DNA of 64,000 bases from Streptomyces finlayi. Lineage in GTDB: Bacteria; Actinomycetota; Actinomycetes; Streptomycetales; Streptomycetaceae. A program made the translations under genes and the position numbers. Location of the stretch: assembly GCF_014216315.1 (NCBI RefSeq), contig NZ_CP045702.1, positions 1,426,001-1,490,000 of the forward strand, written 5' to 3'. Under the pieces are notes generated by a model. That model was not told the origin of the DNA. It did no database searches and worked only from the letters and a program-made list of their open reading frames with translations. The number at the start of each line of letters is the position of its first letter. Position 1 is the stretch's first letter. Shown here piece after piece: positions 7,948 through 19,200 of this stretch.

Positions 7948-9075
7948 GTGTTCCTTGCCCTACGCGATCTGCGCTTCGCCCGCGGTCGCTTCGCCCTCAT
8001 GGGTGCGGTGGTCGCACTCATCGCCGTACTCGGCGTACTCCTGTCCGGGCTCGCCTCAGGCCTGGCGGATGCCGGTATATCCGGTCTGCGCGCGCTGCCC
8101 ATGACCCATATGGCCTTCGACGGGAAAGCGACCAGCGAGCAGTTCTCCCGTTCGACCGTGGAGCAGGAGGACTGGCAGGCATGGTCCGAGGCCCCGGGCG
8201 TGGAGCGGGCGGAGCCGTTCGGGAACACCCTGGCCAACGCCCAGGTGACCCAGGGTGCCGAGAAGGGCGAGCAGGTCAACCTCGCCGTCTTCGGTATGGC
8301 GCCGGACTCGCCCATGGCTCCCAGGTCCACCAAGGGCGAGGGTCTGAAGGAGAACGGTGCGGGGATCGTCATCACACAGGAGATCGCCGATCTGGGGGTC
8401 GAGGTCGGGGATGTGCTGACCGCGGACAAGAGCATGGTGCCGCTGAAGGTCGTCGGCATGGTCGCCGAGACCGTCTCCTACGGCCACATCGGGGTCGCCT
8501 ACACGGACCTCGGCACCTGGCAGCGTCTGCACTACGGCCTGCCGGGTGACCTGCCCGAGGCCGCACGCCGGCAGGCCACGGCCGTCGCCCTGACTCTGGA
8601 GGAGGGTGCCGACGTCGCCGCTGTGGCGAAGGCGACCGACACCCGCGCCGACACCAAGGAGGCCACCTTCGACGCGTCCCCGGGCTACACGGCCGAGTCG
8701 AGCACCATGGCCCTGATCAAGGGCTTCCTGTATGCCATCTCGGCTCTGGTCGTCGGTGCCTTCTTCACCGTCTGGACCGTGCAGCGCAAGGCCGAGATCG
8801 CCCTGCTGAAGGCGCTCGGCGCGCCGACTGGATACATCCTGCGCGACGCACTGGCACAGGTCGTCGCCGTGCTCGTCGGTGCGACGGCCGTCGGCACCGC
8901 TGTCGGCCTGGCCCTGGGGAGCGCGATGATCGGAAAGGCCCCGTTCTCCCTCTCCGCCCCGGCCATCGCCACTTCCTCCGGCCTCCTCATCGGGCTCGGA
9001 ACCGTGGGCGCCATCGTTGCCGTCCGCCGCATCACCGCCGTCGACCCCCTGACCGCTCTGGGAGCCACCCGATGA
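7948..9075 (+). CDS. ABC transporter permease (FtsX/MacB-like)
   Basis: About 375 aa. A first transmembrane helix (about residues 15-38, FALMGAVVALIAVLGVLLSG) is followed by a large extracytoplasmic domain, then three C-terminal helices beginning near LIKGFLYAISALVVGAFFTV and ending LLIGLGTVGAIVAV. This is the FtsX/MacB topology. The loop AEIALLKALGAPTGYILRDA is the family's coupling motif. GTG 7948 is chosen because CGGAG precedes it and homology begins at FLALRDLRFARGR. The stop overlaps the ATPase start (ATGA). It likely forms a homodimeric pore that exports a drug, peptide or envelope compound; the substrate is unknown. Confidence 0.88.
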   Translation: MFLALRDLRFARGRFALMGAVVALIAVLGVLLSGLASGLADAGISGLRALPMTHMAFDGKATSEQFSRSTVEQEDWQAWSEAPGVERAEPFGNTLANAQVTQGAEKGEQVNLAVFGMAPDSPMAPRSTKGEGLKENGAGIVITQEIADLGVEVGDVLTADKSMVPLKVVGMVAETVSYGHIGVAYTDLGTWQRLHYGLPGDLPEAARRQATAVALTLEEGADVAAVAKATDTRADTKEATFDASPGYTAESSTMALIKGFLYAISALVVGAFFTVWTVQRKAEIALLKALGAPTGYILRDALAQVVAVLVGATAVGTAVGLALGSAMIGKAPFSLSAPAIATSSGLLIGLGTVGAIVAVRRITAVDPLTALGATR

Positions 9076-9788
9076 CCACACCCTCCACCGACCACCGGGC
9101 CGCCTCGGACGCGACAGGATCCGGTGGGCTGCGACTGCTCGGCATCACCCTCACCCTGGGAGACGGCGACACCGCCGTCACCGCCCTCGACGACGTCGAC
9201 CTGACCGTCGCTCCCGGAGAGTTCGTCGCCGTCGTCGGCCCCTCGGGCTCCGGCAAGTCCAGCCTCCTCGCCGTCGCCGGGGGCCTTCAGCAGCCCACCT
9301 CGGGCAGAGTCCACATCGCCGGCACCGAGCTGACCGCGCTGTCGGACAAGGAACGCACCGCGGCCCGCCGTCGCCATATCGGCTTCGTCTTCCAGCAGTC
9401 GAATCTGCTGGCCTCCCTGACCGTGCGGGAACAGCTTCTACTGCCCCTGCACATCGACGGCCGCCTCGACGCCGCGGCCCGGACCCGGGCCGACGAGCTC
9501 ATCGACGCGGTCGGGCTCTCACACCGCGCCGGCTCCCGTCCGCACCAGCTGTCCGGAGGCGAACGCCAGCGCGCCGGTCTGGCCCGCGCGCTGATGACCT
9601 CCCCCGCCGTCCTGCTGGTGGACGAACCCACCTCCGCGCTGGACCGGGTACGTTCGGCCGAGGCGGTACAGCTGATCGCCGAGCAGACCCATGAGCGCGG
9701 CACGGCCACGGTCATGGTCACCCACGACACGGCGATAATGGACGCTGCCGACCGGGTGCACGAGATGGTCGACGGCCGCCTGTCCTGA
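9072..9788 (+). CDS. ABC transporter ATP-binding protein (LolD/MacB type)
   Basis: About 238 aa ATPase that energises the adjoining FtsX-like permease. Walker A GPSGSGKSS is near residue 57, the Q-loop is IGFVFQQSNLLASLT, the signature is LSGGERQRAGLARAL, Walker B is VLLVDEPTSALD and the switch His is in VTHD. It is translationally coupled to the permease by a 4-nt overlap. The spacing and a downstream TetR gene indicate one self-regulated three-gene operon from the promoter near 7857. Confidence 0.93.
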   Translation: MTTPSTDHRAASDATGSGGLRLLGITLTLGDGDTAVTALDDVDLTVAPGEFVAVVGPSGSGKSSLLAVAGGLQQPTSGRVHIAGTELTALSDKERTAARRRHIGFVFQQSNLLASLTVREQLLLPLHIDGRLDAAARTRADELIDAVGLSHRAGSRPHQLSGGERQRAGLARALMTSPAVLLVDEPTSALDRVRSAEAVQLIAEQTHERGTATVMVTHDTAIMDAADRVHEMVDGRLS

Positions 9789-9850
9789 CCGGCGCCGCAG
9801 GCCGACGCCTCAGCGCCCGGCCCCGCTCGCCACCCAGGAGTCTGTCCCGC

Positions 9851-10462
9851 ATGCCGAAGATCAACGCCTCCACCGTCGCCGAACATCGCGCCCAGCAGCG
9901 CGAAGCGCTGATCGGGGCAGCGATCGACATCCTGGTGACCGAGGGCGCCACCGCCGTCACACCCGCGGCGGTCGGCGCCCGGGCGGGCCTGGCCCGCTCC
10001 AGCGTGTATCAGTACTTCAACTCATCCGCAGCCCTGCTGGCCACCATCACCGAGGAAGCGTTCCGGCGCTCCAACGAAGCACTCACCAACGCCATGGCCG
10101 CCGCGAACGGCCCGGTGGAACGCGTCGAGGCGTTCTTCAGGGAAAGCCTCCGCCTCGGCGCCGAAGGCGCGCACCGGCCGACGGCCGCCCTCATGAGCGC
10201 CGGTCTGCCTCCCGCCGGCCTGGAGAGGCTGATGGAACTCCACCTGGAGCAGGTCGCACCGTTCCGTGACGCCGTCAGGGAGATCGACATCCCCGACCCC
10301 GAGCTCACGGCCGACCTGATCGCCGGAATGCTGCACACGGCCCTGTCCGCCGTGGAGCACGGCACCCCACTCGACACGGTCACCGAGCGCACTCTCACAC
10401 TGGTACGCCGCTGCCTCACTCCGGCCGACAGCGTGATCCGCGAACCGAAGCAAGGCATCTGA
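9851..10462 (+). CDS. TetR family transcriptional regulator of the ABC exporter
   Basis: About 203 aa. The N-terminal helix-turn-helix is visible: EALIGAAIDILVTEGATAVTPAAVGARAGLARSSVYQYFNSSAALLA. The C-terminal helical ligand domain is unremarkable. ATG 9851 has CAGGAG about 10 nt upstream. It lies 62 bp after the ATPase gene on the same strand. The 20-bp palindrome at 7829-7848 is the likely binding site, which would make this a ligand-responsive repressor of its own operon. Confidence 0.9.
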   Translation: MPKINASTVAEHRAQQREALIGAAIDILVTEGATAVTPAAVGARAGLARSSVYQYFNSSAALLATITEEAFRRSNEALTNAMAAANGPVERVEAFFRESLRLGAEGAHRPTAALMSAGLPPAGLERLMELHLEQVAPFRDAVREIDIPDPELTADLIAGMLHTALSAVEHGTPLDTVTERTLTLVRRCLTPADSVIREPKQGI

Positions 10463-10781
10463 AGGCCCGCCAGTAAGGCCGGCCCCGCTGCCTCGGCAGG
10501 GCAGAACCCGTGGCTGTGTGGAGAGAGCCGCACGGGGGCGACCGAGGCCGGGCCTGTTCCCCGGTGGAACAGTCGGACACGCCGCTGTACCGCACGGCCA
10601 GGTCGAGAGCCTCCCTGCCACCATCCGACGCCGCGAGCACCATGAGTTCCCTGACGCCCTCGCCCGCCTCGGCGGGACTCGCGGTCTTCAGAAGCGCTCT
10701 CAACCGGTCCATCCGGTCCGAGGTGTGGTCGCTTTCCAGTGCATCGCCGGTCGGTGTACCGGCGGAAGTCGGTGGTGTCAT
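10416..10781 (-). CDS. Possible small helical protein downstream of the SF1 helicase (uncertain)
   Basis: A frame of about 121 aa beginning 62 bp after the helicase stop on the same strand. The first ~75 residues have protein-like composition, with amphipathic helices such as RLRALLKTASPAEAGEGVREL and LAASDGGREALDLAVRY. The last third is Arg/Pro/Cys-rich and looks non-coding, and it overlaps the 3' end of the convergent TetR gene. There is no ribosome binding site before ATG 10781. It may be a truncated last gene of the defence operon or a chance frame. Confidence 0.25.
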   Translation of the reverse strand: MTPPTSAGTPTGDALESDHTSDRMDRLRALLKTASPAEAGEGVRELMVLAASDGGREALDLAVRYSGVSDCSTGEQARPRSPPCGSLHTATGSALPRQRGRPYWRAFRCLASVRGSRCRPE

Positions 10782-10842
10782 GGGAGGGACTGCAGGGGCT
10801 GGGTGAGACAACGGGAGCAGCACATGTTCCCCCGGTCGGCCG

Positions 10843-13239
10843 TCAGGCGACGGACGCCGTCGCCGGTCCGGAGGCCGGACCCTGCGGGCGCAGCAGATCC
10901 GTCGCCCGGAAGGCGGTGGCGTCCGCGTCGGGCGGCAGGAAGCGGCTGGCCTTGCCGCTCCAGCTGACGACGAGCTCGTCACGGGCGCGGGTGGCGGCGA
11001 CGAAGACCAGGGATCGTGCTCGCTGTTCCTCCAGCCGGTAGCGGTCGGGGTTGGCGAGCCGGTACTGCTCGATACTCTGGCGCGGCACCTGCCCCTCGCC
11101 GACGGAGGTGAGGAAGACGCGCTGGAATTCGAGGCCCTTGAAGCGGTGCATGGTGCCGATGCGTACGGCGTCCTCGCCGGAGCGGACACCCTCCTTGCCG
11201 AGAGGAACGACCGGGATGCGGAACTCGTCGGCGAGCCGGTACGCGAACTCCTGGGCGGCGCTCTGGTCGGGCACGGCGACAGCCATGGCCGAGTAGGGCG
11301 TGCCGTGTGCGTCGTGGCGCTCCTTGATGAGAACGGCCACCGCCCGCATCTCGCTCGTCCGGTCGGGGGCACGCCAGAACTGCGGGGCGAGTCCGGTGAG
11401 TACGGACCGGTAGCCGTCGAGCGTGTCGGTTCCGGTGTCCAGGTCGTCGAAGGACGCGCCGGCGATCAGCCCGTTGGCGCTGCCCAGAATCTGTCGTGTG
11501 GTGCGGTAGTTGAGCGTGAGGCGTCGCGAGGCGCGGCCCCGGATCACGATGCCGTGATCGCTCAGGACGACCCGGCCCCCGTAGATCCGCTGGTGGGCGT
11601 CTCCGACGAGGAAGATGTCGTCGGGGCCCTTGCGGACCATGGCCCGGAGCATGCGCCAGTGCGAACCGGACAGGTCCTGGGCCTCGTCGACCACCACGTG
11701 CTGGTATCTGGGCCTGAGCCACATACCGCTGCCCGCCTCCCGGTGGATGAGGTCGCGGCCGCCCTGCTCGTCCTTGTAGCGGGCCTGCTCCTCGACGCGC
11801 GCCATCCGGTGCTGTTCGAGGCCGGCCGCCCGGTCGGCGATGACCGCGTAGGTCGTCCGCCGTGGCGCGACGGCCAGGCGGGCCTGGTACGCCTGAACGA
11901 GCTGCCACACCTCGTGGCGCTGAGGTGGGGTGATGCGGGGACGGCCGGTGCGGCCGATCCGCCGGTAGAGGTCCCAGGATCCGCAGCGCTTCGCGAGGAT
12001 GACGTGCTTGAACTCGCTGTCGAGGAACTCGGCGTCGTAGTGGAGCAGCCCGGTCTCCACGCGGATGTCGTGCCAGAGGTTGATCGCCGCCTCGTCGTCC
12101 AGCGGCCTGCCGAGTTCCGTGCGGGACTCCTGGAGGATCTCGCGGGCGAGCACGTCGACGGACTTGACGTCGACCCGGCGCAACAGCTCGTCGCCGCCCA
12201 GGTCCCGCAGCCGTTCGCGCAGTTCGAGGGCGAGGTTGGTGTTGTACGTGGTGAGCAGCACGGCACGGTTGTGGCCGGGCGTCAGCCGGTCGACGAGTTG
12301 CTGTACGCGGTGCAGGGCGACGACCGTCTTGCCCGTTCCGGGGCCGCCGGTCACCTTGGCCGAACCCTTGAAGGCCGCCTTCGCGAGCCGGCGCTGTTCG
12401 GGGTGGAGGAAGAGCCGCCAGGCGTCGAATCCGTTGCCCAGAGCTTCGAGTACGGCGTCGTCGTCGGTCTCGGCCTGGGAGACGGCTCGCCGGGCCGCAC
12501 CCGCCCAGTCCCGGACGTCGACGTCCTCTCCCTCGGGACGCCAGGTGCTCGTGATCAGGCGTTCCACATCCGCGGGGTCCCTGTGGTCGCGCAGGGCGGT
12601 CAGGACGTCGCGGGTGAGTTCCGGAAGGTTGTGGGTGAGCAGCTTGTCCAGTTGCTCATCCGTGGTGATCTTCCGGATGGCCGGCAGCAGGGACCGCACC
12701 ACACCGAGCTTGACCAGGAGCTCGTCGTCGTGGGCGGCGAAGAGTGGTGGACGCAGACTGCTCGTGGAAGCGGTCGGCGCGGTGTCGGTGGCCGGCGGGG
12801 CGGGACCGGTGGCCGGCGTCCCGGTCCCGGAGCGCTCGGAGAGGGCGACGACGTTGGCGGTGGCCTCACCCTGATCGGCCACCTCGACGGCGCCGGACTC
12901 GGAGTTGATGGCGACGGTGAGACGGGTGAGTTCGTCGCGGGCGAAGGCGCCGTCCCGGACGGCGAGAAGCTGTACTTCGTCTCCGCCCTCGGTCGAAAGG
13001 AGCAGGACCATGCACCGGGCGTCTGCACGCCCCAGGTGGAGATCCGCCCCGTCACCGGCGGCGCGCAGGAAGCTCAGGCTCAGCGCCTTGTTGTGACGGT
13101 CGGCCCGCAGACGGCGGACGAAGACCCCGACGGCGTCCTTGACGGCCCCGCCCCGCCGGGTGATGTCCGCACCGGCCTGACGGCTCGCCCGGACCCGGGT
13201 CCTGGCCGGGCCTCCCGGCCGCCCTGCCGCCTGAGTCAT
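10843..13239 (-). CDS. SF1 (UvrD/PcrA-like) DNA helicase of the defence island
   Basis: About 798 aa. Helicase motifs are in order: Walker A TGGPGTGKTVVALHR (about 298), the DEAQ-box VVVDEAQDLSGSHW (about 515), LVGDAHQRIYGGR, LTLNYRTTRQI, IGTMHRFKGLEFQRVF (about 700) and FVAATRARDELVV. The N-terminal ~100 residues, before a low-complexity linker, have the helix-then-strands pattern of RelE/ParE-fold domains sometimes fused to SF1 helicases; this is a weak structural inference. ATG 13239 overlaps the upstream DUF1998 helicase stop (ATGA), so both are made from one transcript and probably act together in sensing or degrading foreign DNA. Confidence 0.88.
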   Translation of the reverse strand: MTQAAGRPGGPARTRVRASRQAGADITRRGGAVKDAVGVFVRRLRADRHNKALSLSFLRAAGDGADLHLGRADARCMVLLLSTEGGDEVQLLAVRDGAFARDELTRLTVAINSESGAVEVADQGEATANVVALSERSGTGTPATGPAPPATDTAPTASTSSLRPPLFAAHDDELLVKLGVVRSLLPAIRKITTDEQLDKLLTHNLPELTRDVLTALRDHRDPADVERLITSTWRPEGEDVDVRDWAGAARRAVSQAETDDDAVLEALGNGFDAWRLFLHPEQRRLAKAAFKGSAKVTGGPGTGKTVVALHRVQQLVDRLTPGHNRAVLLTTYNTNLALELRERLRDLGGDELLRRVDVKSVDVLAREILQESRTELGRPLDDEAAINLWHDIRVETGLLHYDAEFLDSEFKHVILAKRCGSWDLYRRIGRTGRPRITPPQRHEVWQLVQAYQARLAVAPRRTTYAVIADRAAGLEQHRMARVEEQARYKDEQGGRDLIHREAGSGMWLRPRYQHVVVDEAQDLSGSHWRMLRAMVRKGPDDIFLVGDAHQRIYGGRVVLSDHGIVIRGRASRRLTLNYRTTRQILGSANGLIAGASFDDLDTGTDTLDGYRSVLTGLAPQFWRAPDRTSEMRAVAVLIKERHDAHGTPYSAMAVAVPDQSAAQEFAYRLADEFRIPVVPLGKEGVRSGEDAVRIGTMHRFKGLEFQRVFLTSVGEGQVPRQSIEQYRLANPDRYRLEEQRARSLVFVAATRARDELVVSWSGKASRFLPPDADATAFRATDLLRPQGPASGPATASVA

Positions 13240-16200
13240 CGGGTGTCCTCCTCTTCGCCCAGCATGCGGGCGAGCTCGTCGGCGTCCCACTCCCCCGGCG
13301 CGCGTACCTGCCATCCCGCCGCGGCACACCGCGCCATGTACTCGGCGTCCCCGGCGTCCTCGGCGAGGACGATCCCGACGCGGCGGTCGGGCCAGGCCAG
13401 TTCCACGGTGCGGGGCACCCCGTCGATGTCCCAGCCGGCCCGCCCCGCGGGGACGTCACCGCGGCCCGCGAGGCGCGCGGCGAACTCCGCGACATCGGGG
13501 TCGCCGTACTTGGAGAGCTCTCCCAGAACCAGCTGCCACACAGTCTGTTCGAGGGAGGTCCTGCCGGCCTCGGGTACCTCGGCCCGCGCGGCTCGCTCCT
13601 CGGCAGCCGGAGCCCGGACCGCCGCAGGGTCCCTCTCCCCTGGTTCCGCGTCGGGTTCGGGGAGGGGGAGCCCGGTGCCGGGCGCTTCGGCGCGCAGTGC
13701 GGGCAACAGCCCGGTGACCGGGCCCGCCGTGGCGGCGAGCAGCGCGGCGTCGAACCCGTCGAGCGTCGTACGGGCCAGCGCGAGTCCGTCGGCCTGCCCC
13801 GCACCGGTGGGGTCGAGGAACTGGATGATGTTGCCCCAGCCCAGCCACGCCTTCCAGCGGCGCCGGTGCTCGGGGCGGTCGCCGGCGACGGCCTCGTCCC
13901 GGTCGTCGAGGACGGCGAGGGCGCTCCACCGAAGCGCCTTGCCGTCGGTGCGTGAGGCGGCCGCGAGGACCAGAGGCAGTCCGGAACCGTCCTTGAGGCG
14001 CAGCAGTCTGAGCCCGTTCCCGCTGACTGCCGGCAGAGGTTCGTCGCGTACGGCGGCCTCGATCCAGCGGGTCGCGGAGGCCGGGTCCGCACCGACGAGT
14101 TCCCTCTGTCGCAGGGCCGCGGGCGCGCTGACGGCCAGCGTGGCCAGCAGTTGCCACTTGGCAGGCCGGGGATCGCGCAGAAACGCGAGCAGCGCGGGGA
14201 CGGCTCCGGCGTACAGGGCGTCCACGTCTGCCGGGTCGTGGCGTCGCCGCTGCCACAGCTCCCGCACCTTGGCGCCGGGCCCCGCCGGGTCCGCCACGTC
14301 GTACGGCGGCCAGGCGGCGTCCGCCGCGGGGCCGGCGACGACGGCGGCGAGCGGGTCGGGCGCGGCGTCGGCCGCCGGTTCCGGACTCCCCCTGAGGGCG
14401 TGGTCCCATGCGACGACGTCGTCCCAGGTGATCTGCCAGACGAGTATCCCGTCGGCGCGCAGCCGGGCCCGTTTGGCCGCGTCGGAGGCGACGCGGTTGG
14501 TACGGGACGAGGCGTGCCAGCGGTATCCGTCGAGGTAGACGGCGATCGGCAGCGGTGGCGCCCCGTCGCCGGTGGTGTCCCCGGCCACGGGGCGGAAGAG
14601 CAGGTCGGGGCGGGTGCGGTAACCGTGGAGGTCCTTCTGGGCGACGACCTCCCAGCGCACGGCGTGACCGTCCGGCCGGGGCAGGGTGAACTGCTTGCCG
14701 TGCCTGCCGGTGGGCGTCTGCGTGTGATCGGCCGCGACCGCGTTGCCGGGGGCGGCGAGCCAGCGGTCGAGACATTCGATGAAGCGGAGTTCCAGGTCGC
14801 TCTCCGCCTGGTCGGCGAAGCGGAGCCGGGCGTCGGGGGCCTCCTTGCGGACGTCCCAGTCGCTGCCGCCGTCGGCGCCGAGCAGATGGTCCAGCATCCA
14901 CAGGGCCTCCTGCCGGTCGACGTCCTTGTACTCCCTCTCGGGGGCGTAGGGCAGCAGGCAGCGGTGGCAGGCGCGGCGCGTGGTGTCGTCCTTGCAGGGG
15001 CAGGCGCGCAGGCGCTTCTGGGCCTCGGCGAGGACGTCGCGGAACTCCTCGCCCTCGCGGTCCGCGAGGCGCTGGAGGTAGCCGGTGCCGCCCGGAAGGG
15101 CGTCGTAGAGGACCAGGTAGTTGCGGGTGAGTCCGGTCTCCCGGTCGGGTTCGGTGACGGCGGCGGAGCGGATGTGCGCGGGGTCGCCGCCGTAGCGCAG
15201 GGCGAGGCCGAGGTGGAGGGTCGCGGAGAACGAGGCGAGGCGTTCGGGGACGTTGAGGGTGGCCGCGGGCAACAGGATGCGCAGGGCTTCCGTGCGGTGT
15301 TCGGTGGCGGTGATCACCTGGACGTCCTCGGGCCTGGCCTGCTTGTCGCGGCGCCGGACCACGCACCAGGGCCGGTGGTGGGCCAGTTCGGTCCTGCCGA
15401 GGAGGGACTGGCTGATGGCTTCCTGGGCGGGGCCGTGGCCGGGCTCGCGGTCGGTGGCACCGCCGCAGCGCGGGCAGACGGTGAACCCCGTCACCGTCGT
15501 CTCCCGGCCCGCGAAGAAGGTCTCGTCGCGCCGCCCGTGCCGGCTCTTGCCGAGGTTGAAGCGGCGGATGACGGCCTCGCGGACGTGGTCGACGCCGAAG
15601 GTCGTCTTCTGGTGCCGCCAGGTCTCCTTGATGTCGGCCGGGTCGATGTCGACGGCGGTGACCGTGGTGTAGGGCGTGCGCGTGCGGTTGTCGTGGTCGT
15701 CGACGATCCTGGCGTCGTCCCGCTTGTCGTGGGCGGTGACCTTGTGGGGCACGACGACCCGGTGCAGGGCGGTGCGTCCGCCGATGCCGGTGCCGCCGCA
15801 GCGCGGACAGGCCGAGGTGTCCTGTTCGGCCCGGTCGCCGGTGCGCACGTGCCCGCAGTCCTTGCACACCCGCCACAGCCGGAGGCCGACGGGCGTGTGG
15901 TCGGAGGAGTCCTCGCGTACGGGGCCGAGGTCGAAGCCGTCGACGACGTGCCGGTAACCGCGGACGTAGTAGGCGTTGCCCGGGGCGAGTTCGGTCAGGG
16001 CGGACGCCGCGGGGCGATCGTAGACCCGGGGCTCGCTGCGCCAGCGTTCGGCGGGGCCGTCCCCGCCGGCCACCGCGACCTCGCCGCGCTTCCTGCGCAC
16101 CGGCTCCTTGCGGCTGAGCATGGCCTCCAGGCGTACCCCGTCCTCGACGAGGCTGTAGTTGGGGAGCAGCCCGTATTCGACGAGGAAGCCCTGGGCGCCG

Positions 16201-19200
16201 GCGAGCGCCATCGTCTGGAGGCGCGCCGCGACTCCGGCCGCTTCCCGGACGAGGTTCCGTTTCTCCCGGGCCTCGTCCTCCACGGCTTCCTGGAGGGAGT
16301 CGACCGCCTCGTTGATCAGGTGGCGGCGGCGGGCGAGTTCGGCGCGGTCGGCCTCCCAGGCGGCCTCCGCCGCGCGCAGCCGGTCGGCGAGCTTCTCCCG
16401 GGCGTACCGTCGTACGACCGCGCGCGCGTCCCGGGAGACTCCGGAGCCGGGCACGCCGTCGATGTCGGGGAACAGCCGCAGGAAGTCCTCGACGAGGTGC
16501 GCGTGGGAGGTCGCCGCTTCACGGAATTGCTTCAGCCAGGCGTTGCGGCCCATGAGCTGGGTGACCCGGTCGGGCAGCGGCGGGACGCCTTCCAGCTTCC
16601 CCCGGGCGGACCGGTCGATGAGGTAGGCGGTGTACTGCCGGCACAGCAGCTCGCCCGCGGACAGGAAGCAGCCGGGCGGCAGGATGGGACCGGCGATCAG
16701 GTGCCGGGGTTCCGCGAGGTGGTACAGCGCGCGCGGACTGGTGTCGGCGAGCGAGACCATGAACGCGTTGCCGGTGGAGCGGCCCGCCCGGCCGACCCGC
16801 TGGACGTAGCCGGCCGTGGTGGGGGGCAGCGAGGCGAGGACGACCGCTTCCAGCTGGCCGATGTCGATGCCGAGTTCCAGGGTGGGCGTGCAGGAGAGGA
16901 CGTTGGGGTCGGTGTGCTTCTCACCGCGCCGGAAGCCCTTCTCCACCTCTTCGCGTTCCTTGCGGCTGAGGACACCGGTGTGCTCGGCGGCGACCACGCT
17001 GTACGGTTCGGCCTCCCGGTAGAGCCGCCGGTAGTAGTCGGAGCGGTAGTCGCGGGCGGCCCGGCCTCCGGCGTCGGCCGAGGGGCGGGCGAGGGTTCCC
17101 TCACAGCGCTTGAGCGGGCACCGGGTGCCCTGCCAGACGGCGGCACGCTCGGGCGGCACGGTCTGGGTCCAGCCGCACTCGGGGCAGGTGAGGGCGGCGG
17201 CACCGGTCTGTTCGTCCTCCAGGGGCCGGACGCGGATGTGCCCGGGGGTGAGCCCGTACACACCATGTCCCTGCCGGTTGTCGCCGCCGCTGATCCGTCG
17301 CCGGGCCAGCGCGCCGATCCGCTCGTCGGAGAGCTGCTCGAAGAGGGCGGCGAGGTACGTCCCGGCGGCCTCCTGGTCCAGGCCGAGACAGCGGCGGGTG
17401 AAGTCGACGTACCAGCTGTCGCGGGTGTCGATCCGCTCGAACTTCGTCCGCCCGCCGCCCGGTCCGACGAGGACGAACGCCGGGAACTCGGAATGGCGTC
17501 CGAACGCGGGCATGCCCGGCGGCCGGGCGGAGGAGAGGAGGTAGCGGTTGCGGCCGCCGTCGTCGATGAAGGCGTCCAGCCATCGGTGGTGGATGCCGCC
17601 GGACTGCCGGAGGTGTTCGAGCAGGCCGCGGACGTATCCCTCGAAGAAGCGCAGCCGCTCGGGTGTTCCTTCGGCGGGCGGCCCGGCCTGCCGCCCCCAC
17701 GCGGCGGCCGGTGTCCCGTCACCGTCGCCGGGTGCGTCGGGAGTCAGGGGCAGTCGCGCGCTCAGCTGGACGTCGAACAGCGCCTCGGCCGCCTCGGCGG
17801 CTCTCGCGGGGTCGGGCAGATGCACCTCGGCCGCGACCGTGCGGGTCAGTTCCAGGGTCCGGCCGAGCCGGGAGTGGAGTCCGAACTCCAGGAGCGTGTT
17901 GAAGGCGAGGCGCTCGCCGACCAGCTTCCATGTCGCCCTGGTGACGTTCTTCTTGCCGTCGAGGAGGCGCCTGACCGGTTCGATGGTGTCCAGGTCGGGC
18001 GGTACGACGGCGGCGAGGAGTTGTTCGCCGGGCTCGGCCGAACGGGCCACGAGGGAGGCGATCAGTTCGTTGAGCGGTGCGCCGTGGGCCGCGTACTCCG
18101 GGCTCTCGGCGATTCCCGCCACCAACTGGTCGTGGAGGAGTGAGCGCAGCGAGAACTTCCAGGAGCGGCTGGCGACGAACCCGGCACGGTGAGCGGCGTC
18201 CTGCACCGAGTCGTTGAAGATCAGCGTCTTGCGGCGGTCCCGCTGCTGCTCGTCCGCCTTCGGCAGCTCGCCGCCGGTGAAGAGCTGGGTGACGACGACG
18301 GAGGCGAGCGGGGCGACGCCCGCACCGAGGAAGCGGATGCCCTGGTTCTGCCCGCAGGCGGGGCAACGGTCCTGCTCGGAGTAGTCGGCCTTCTCCGCGT
18401 GGTTGTCGAACCACGCCCACACGTAGACGCCGTTCTCCGGCGCCGGCGCGATCGCGCCGCCCTCCCCATGGGGCAGGACCTCGTCCGGGTCGAGGCTGCG
18501 CAGGGCTCGCCCGTTTTCCTCCAGGACCAGCAGGCTCGCGTCGTGGGCGGCGCCCTTGCGTGCCCGGTGGGCGGACTTGCGGGCGATCTTGGCCCGGGCC
18601 TGTTCGGCCGCTTCGGCCGGGGTGGCCGCGATCATGGCCCTCACGCGCCCCTTCGCGGCGCCACCGGACGCGGCGGCGCGATAGATCTCGTCGGAGGCGT
18701 GGTTCAGGTTCTGCGGGTCGCGGTCGGGGCAGATCGCCGCCCAGCCGGAGCGCCCGCAGTGCCGGCAGTAGGCGGCGGGCAGGCGCCCCGCTCCCCGCGC
18801 GTGCAGTCGCCGCTCGGCCTGCGCGGCGACGGTCACGGAGTGCCGCTCGGCCGCCGGGCCGTCCTGCGCGGCAGGAGCGACCTGGTCTCCGTCCGACCAG
18901 GAGAACACCGGCCGAGGTGCGACGAACCGCAGCACCCGCGACATGGCCCGGAGCCACAGGTGGTTCTCCACGAGCAGCAGCGGCCGCTCCCGCCCGTCGG
19001 GTCCGGGCTTCGGGTCGCGTGCCACCGAGATCAGCGCCACGAAGCGCGCGAGGGCGCGGGCGGCGGTGTCCGGGTCCCGCTCGGCCGCGGCACGCCAGGC
19101 CGAGGTGGCGGGGAAGACCTCAAGCGCTTCCACGGCGGTCAGCGGCGCGTCCTTGGACCGCAGCAGCTCGTGGGTGAGCGGGTGGGCCAGCAGGCGCCGC

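Noticed and set aside
11146..14538. Long plus-strand open frame (about 1130 codons) opposite the helicase genes
   Set aside because: Its translation is Gly/Val/Arg/Pro-rich without domains and lies antisense to genes with complete helicase motifs; such frames are a by-product of high G+C third positions.
14151..18143. 1330-codon plus-strand open frame opposite the DUF1998 helicase
   Set aside because: Antisense shadow with no motif, start signal or compositional support.
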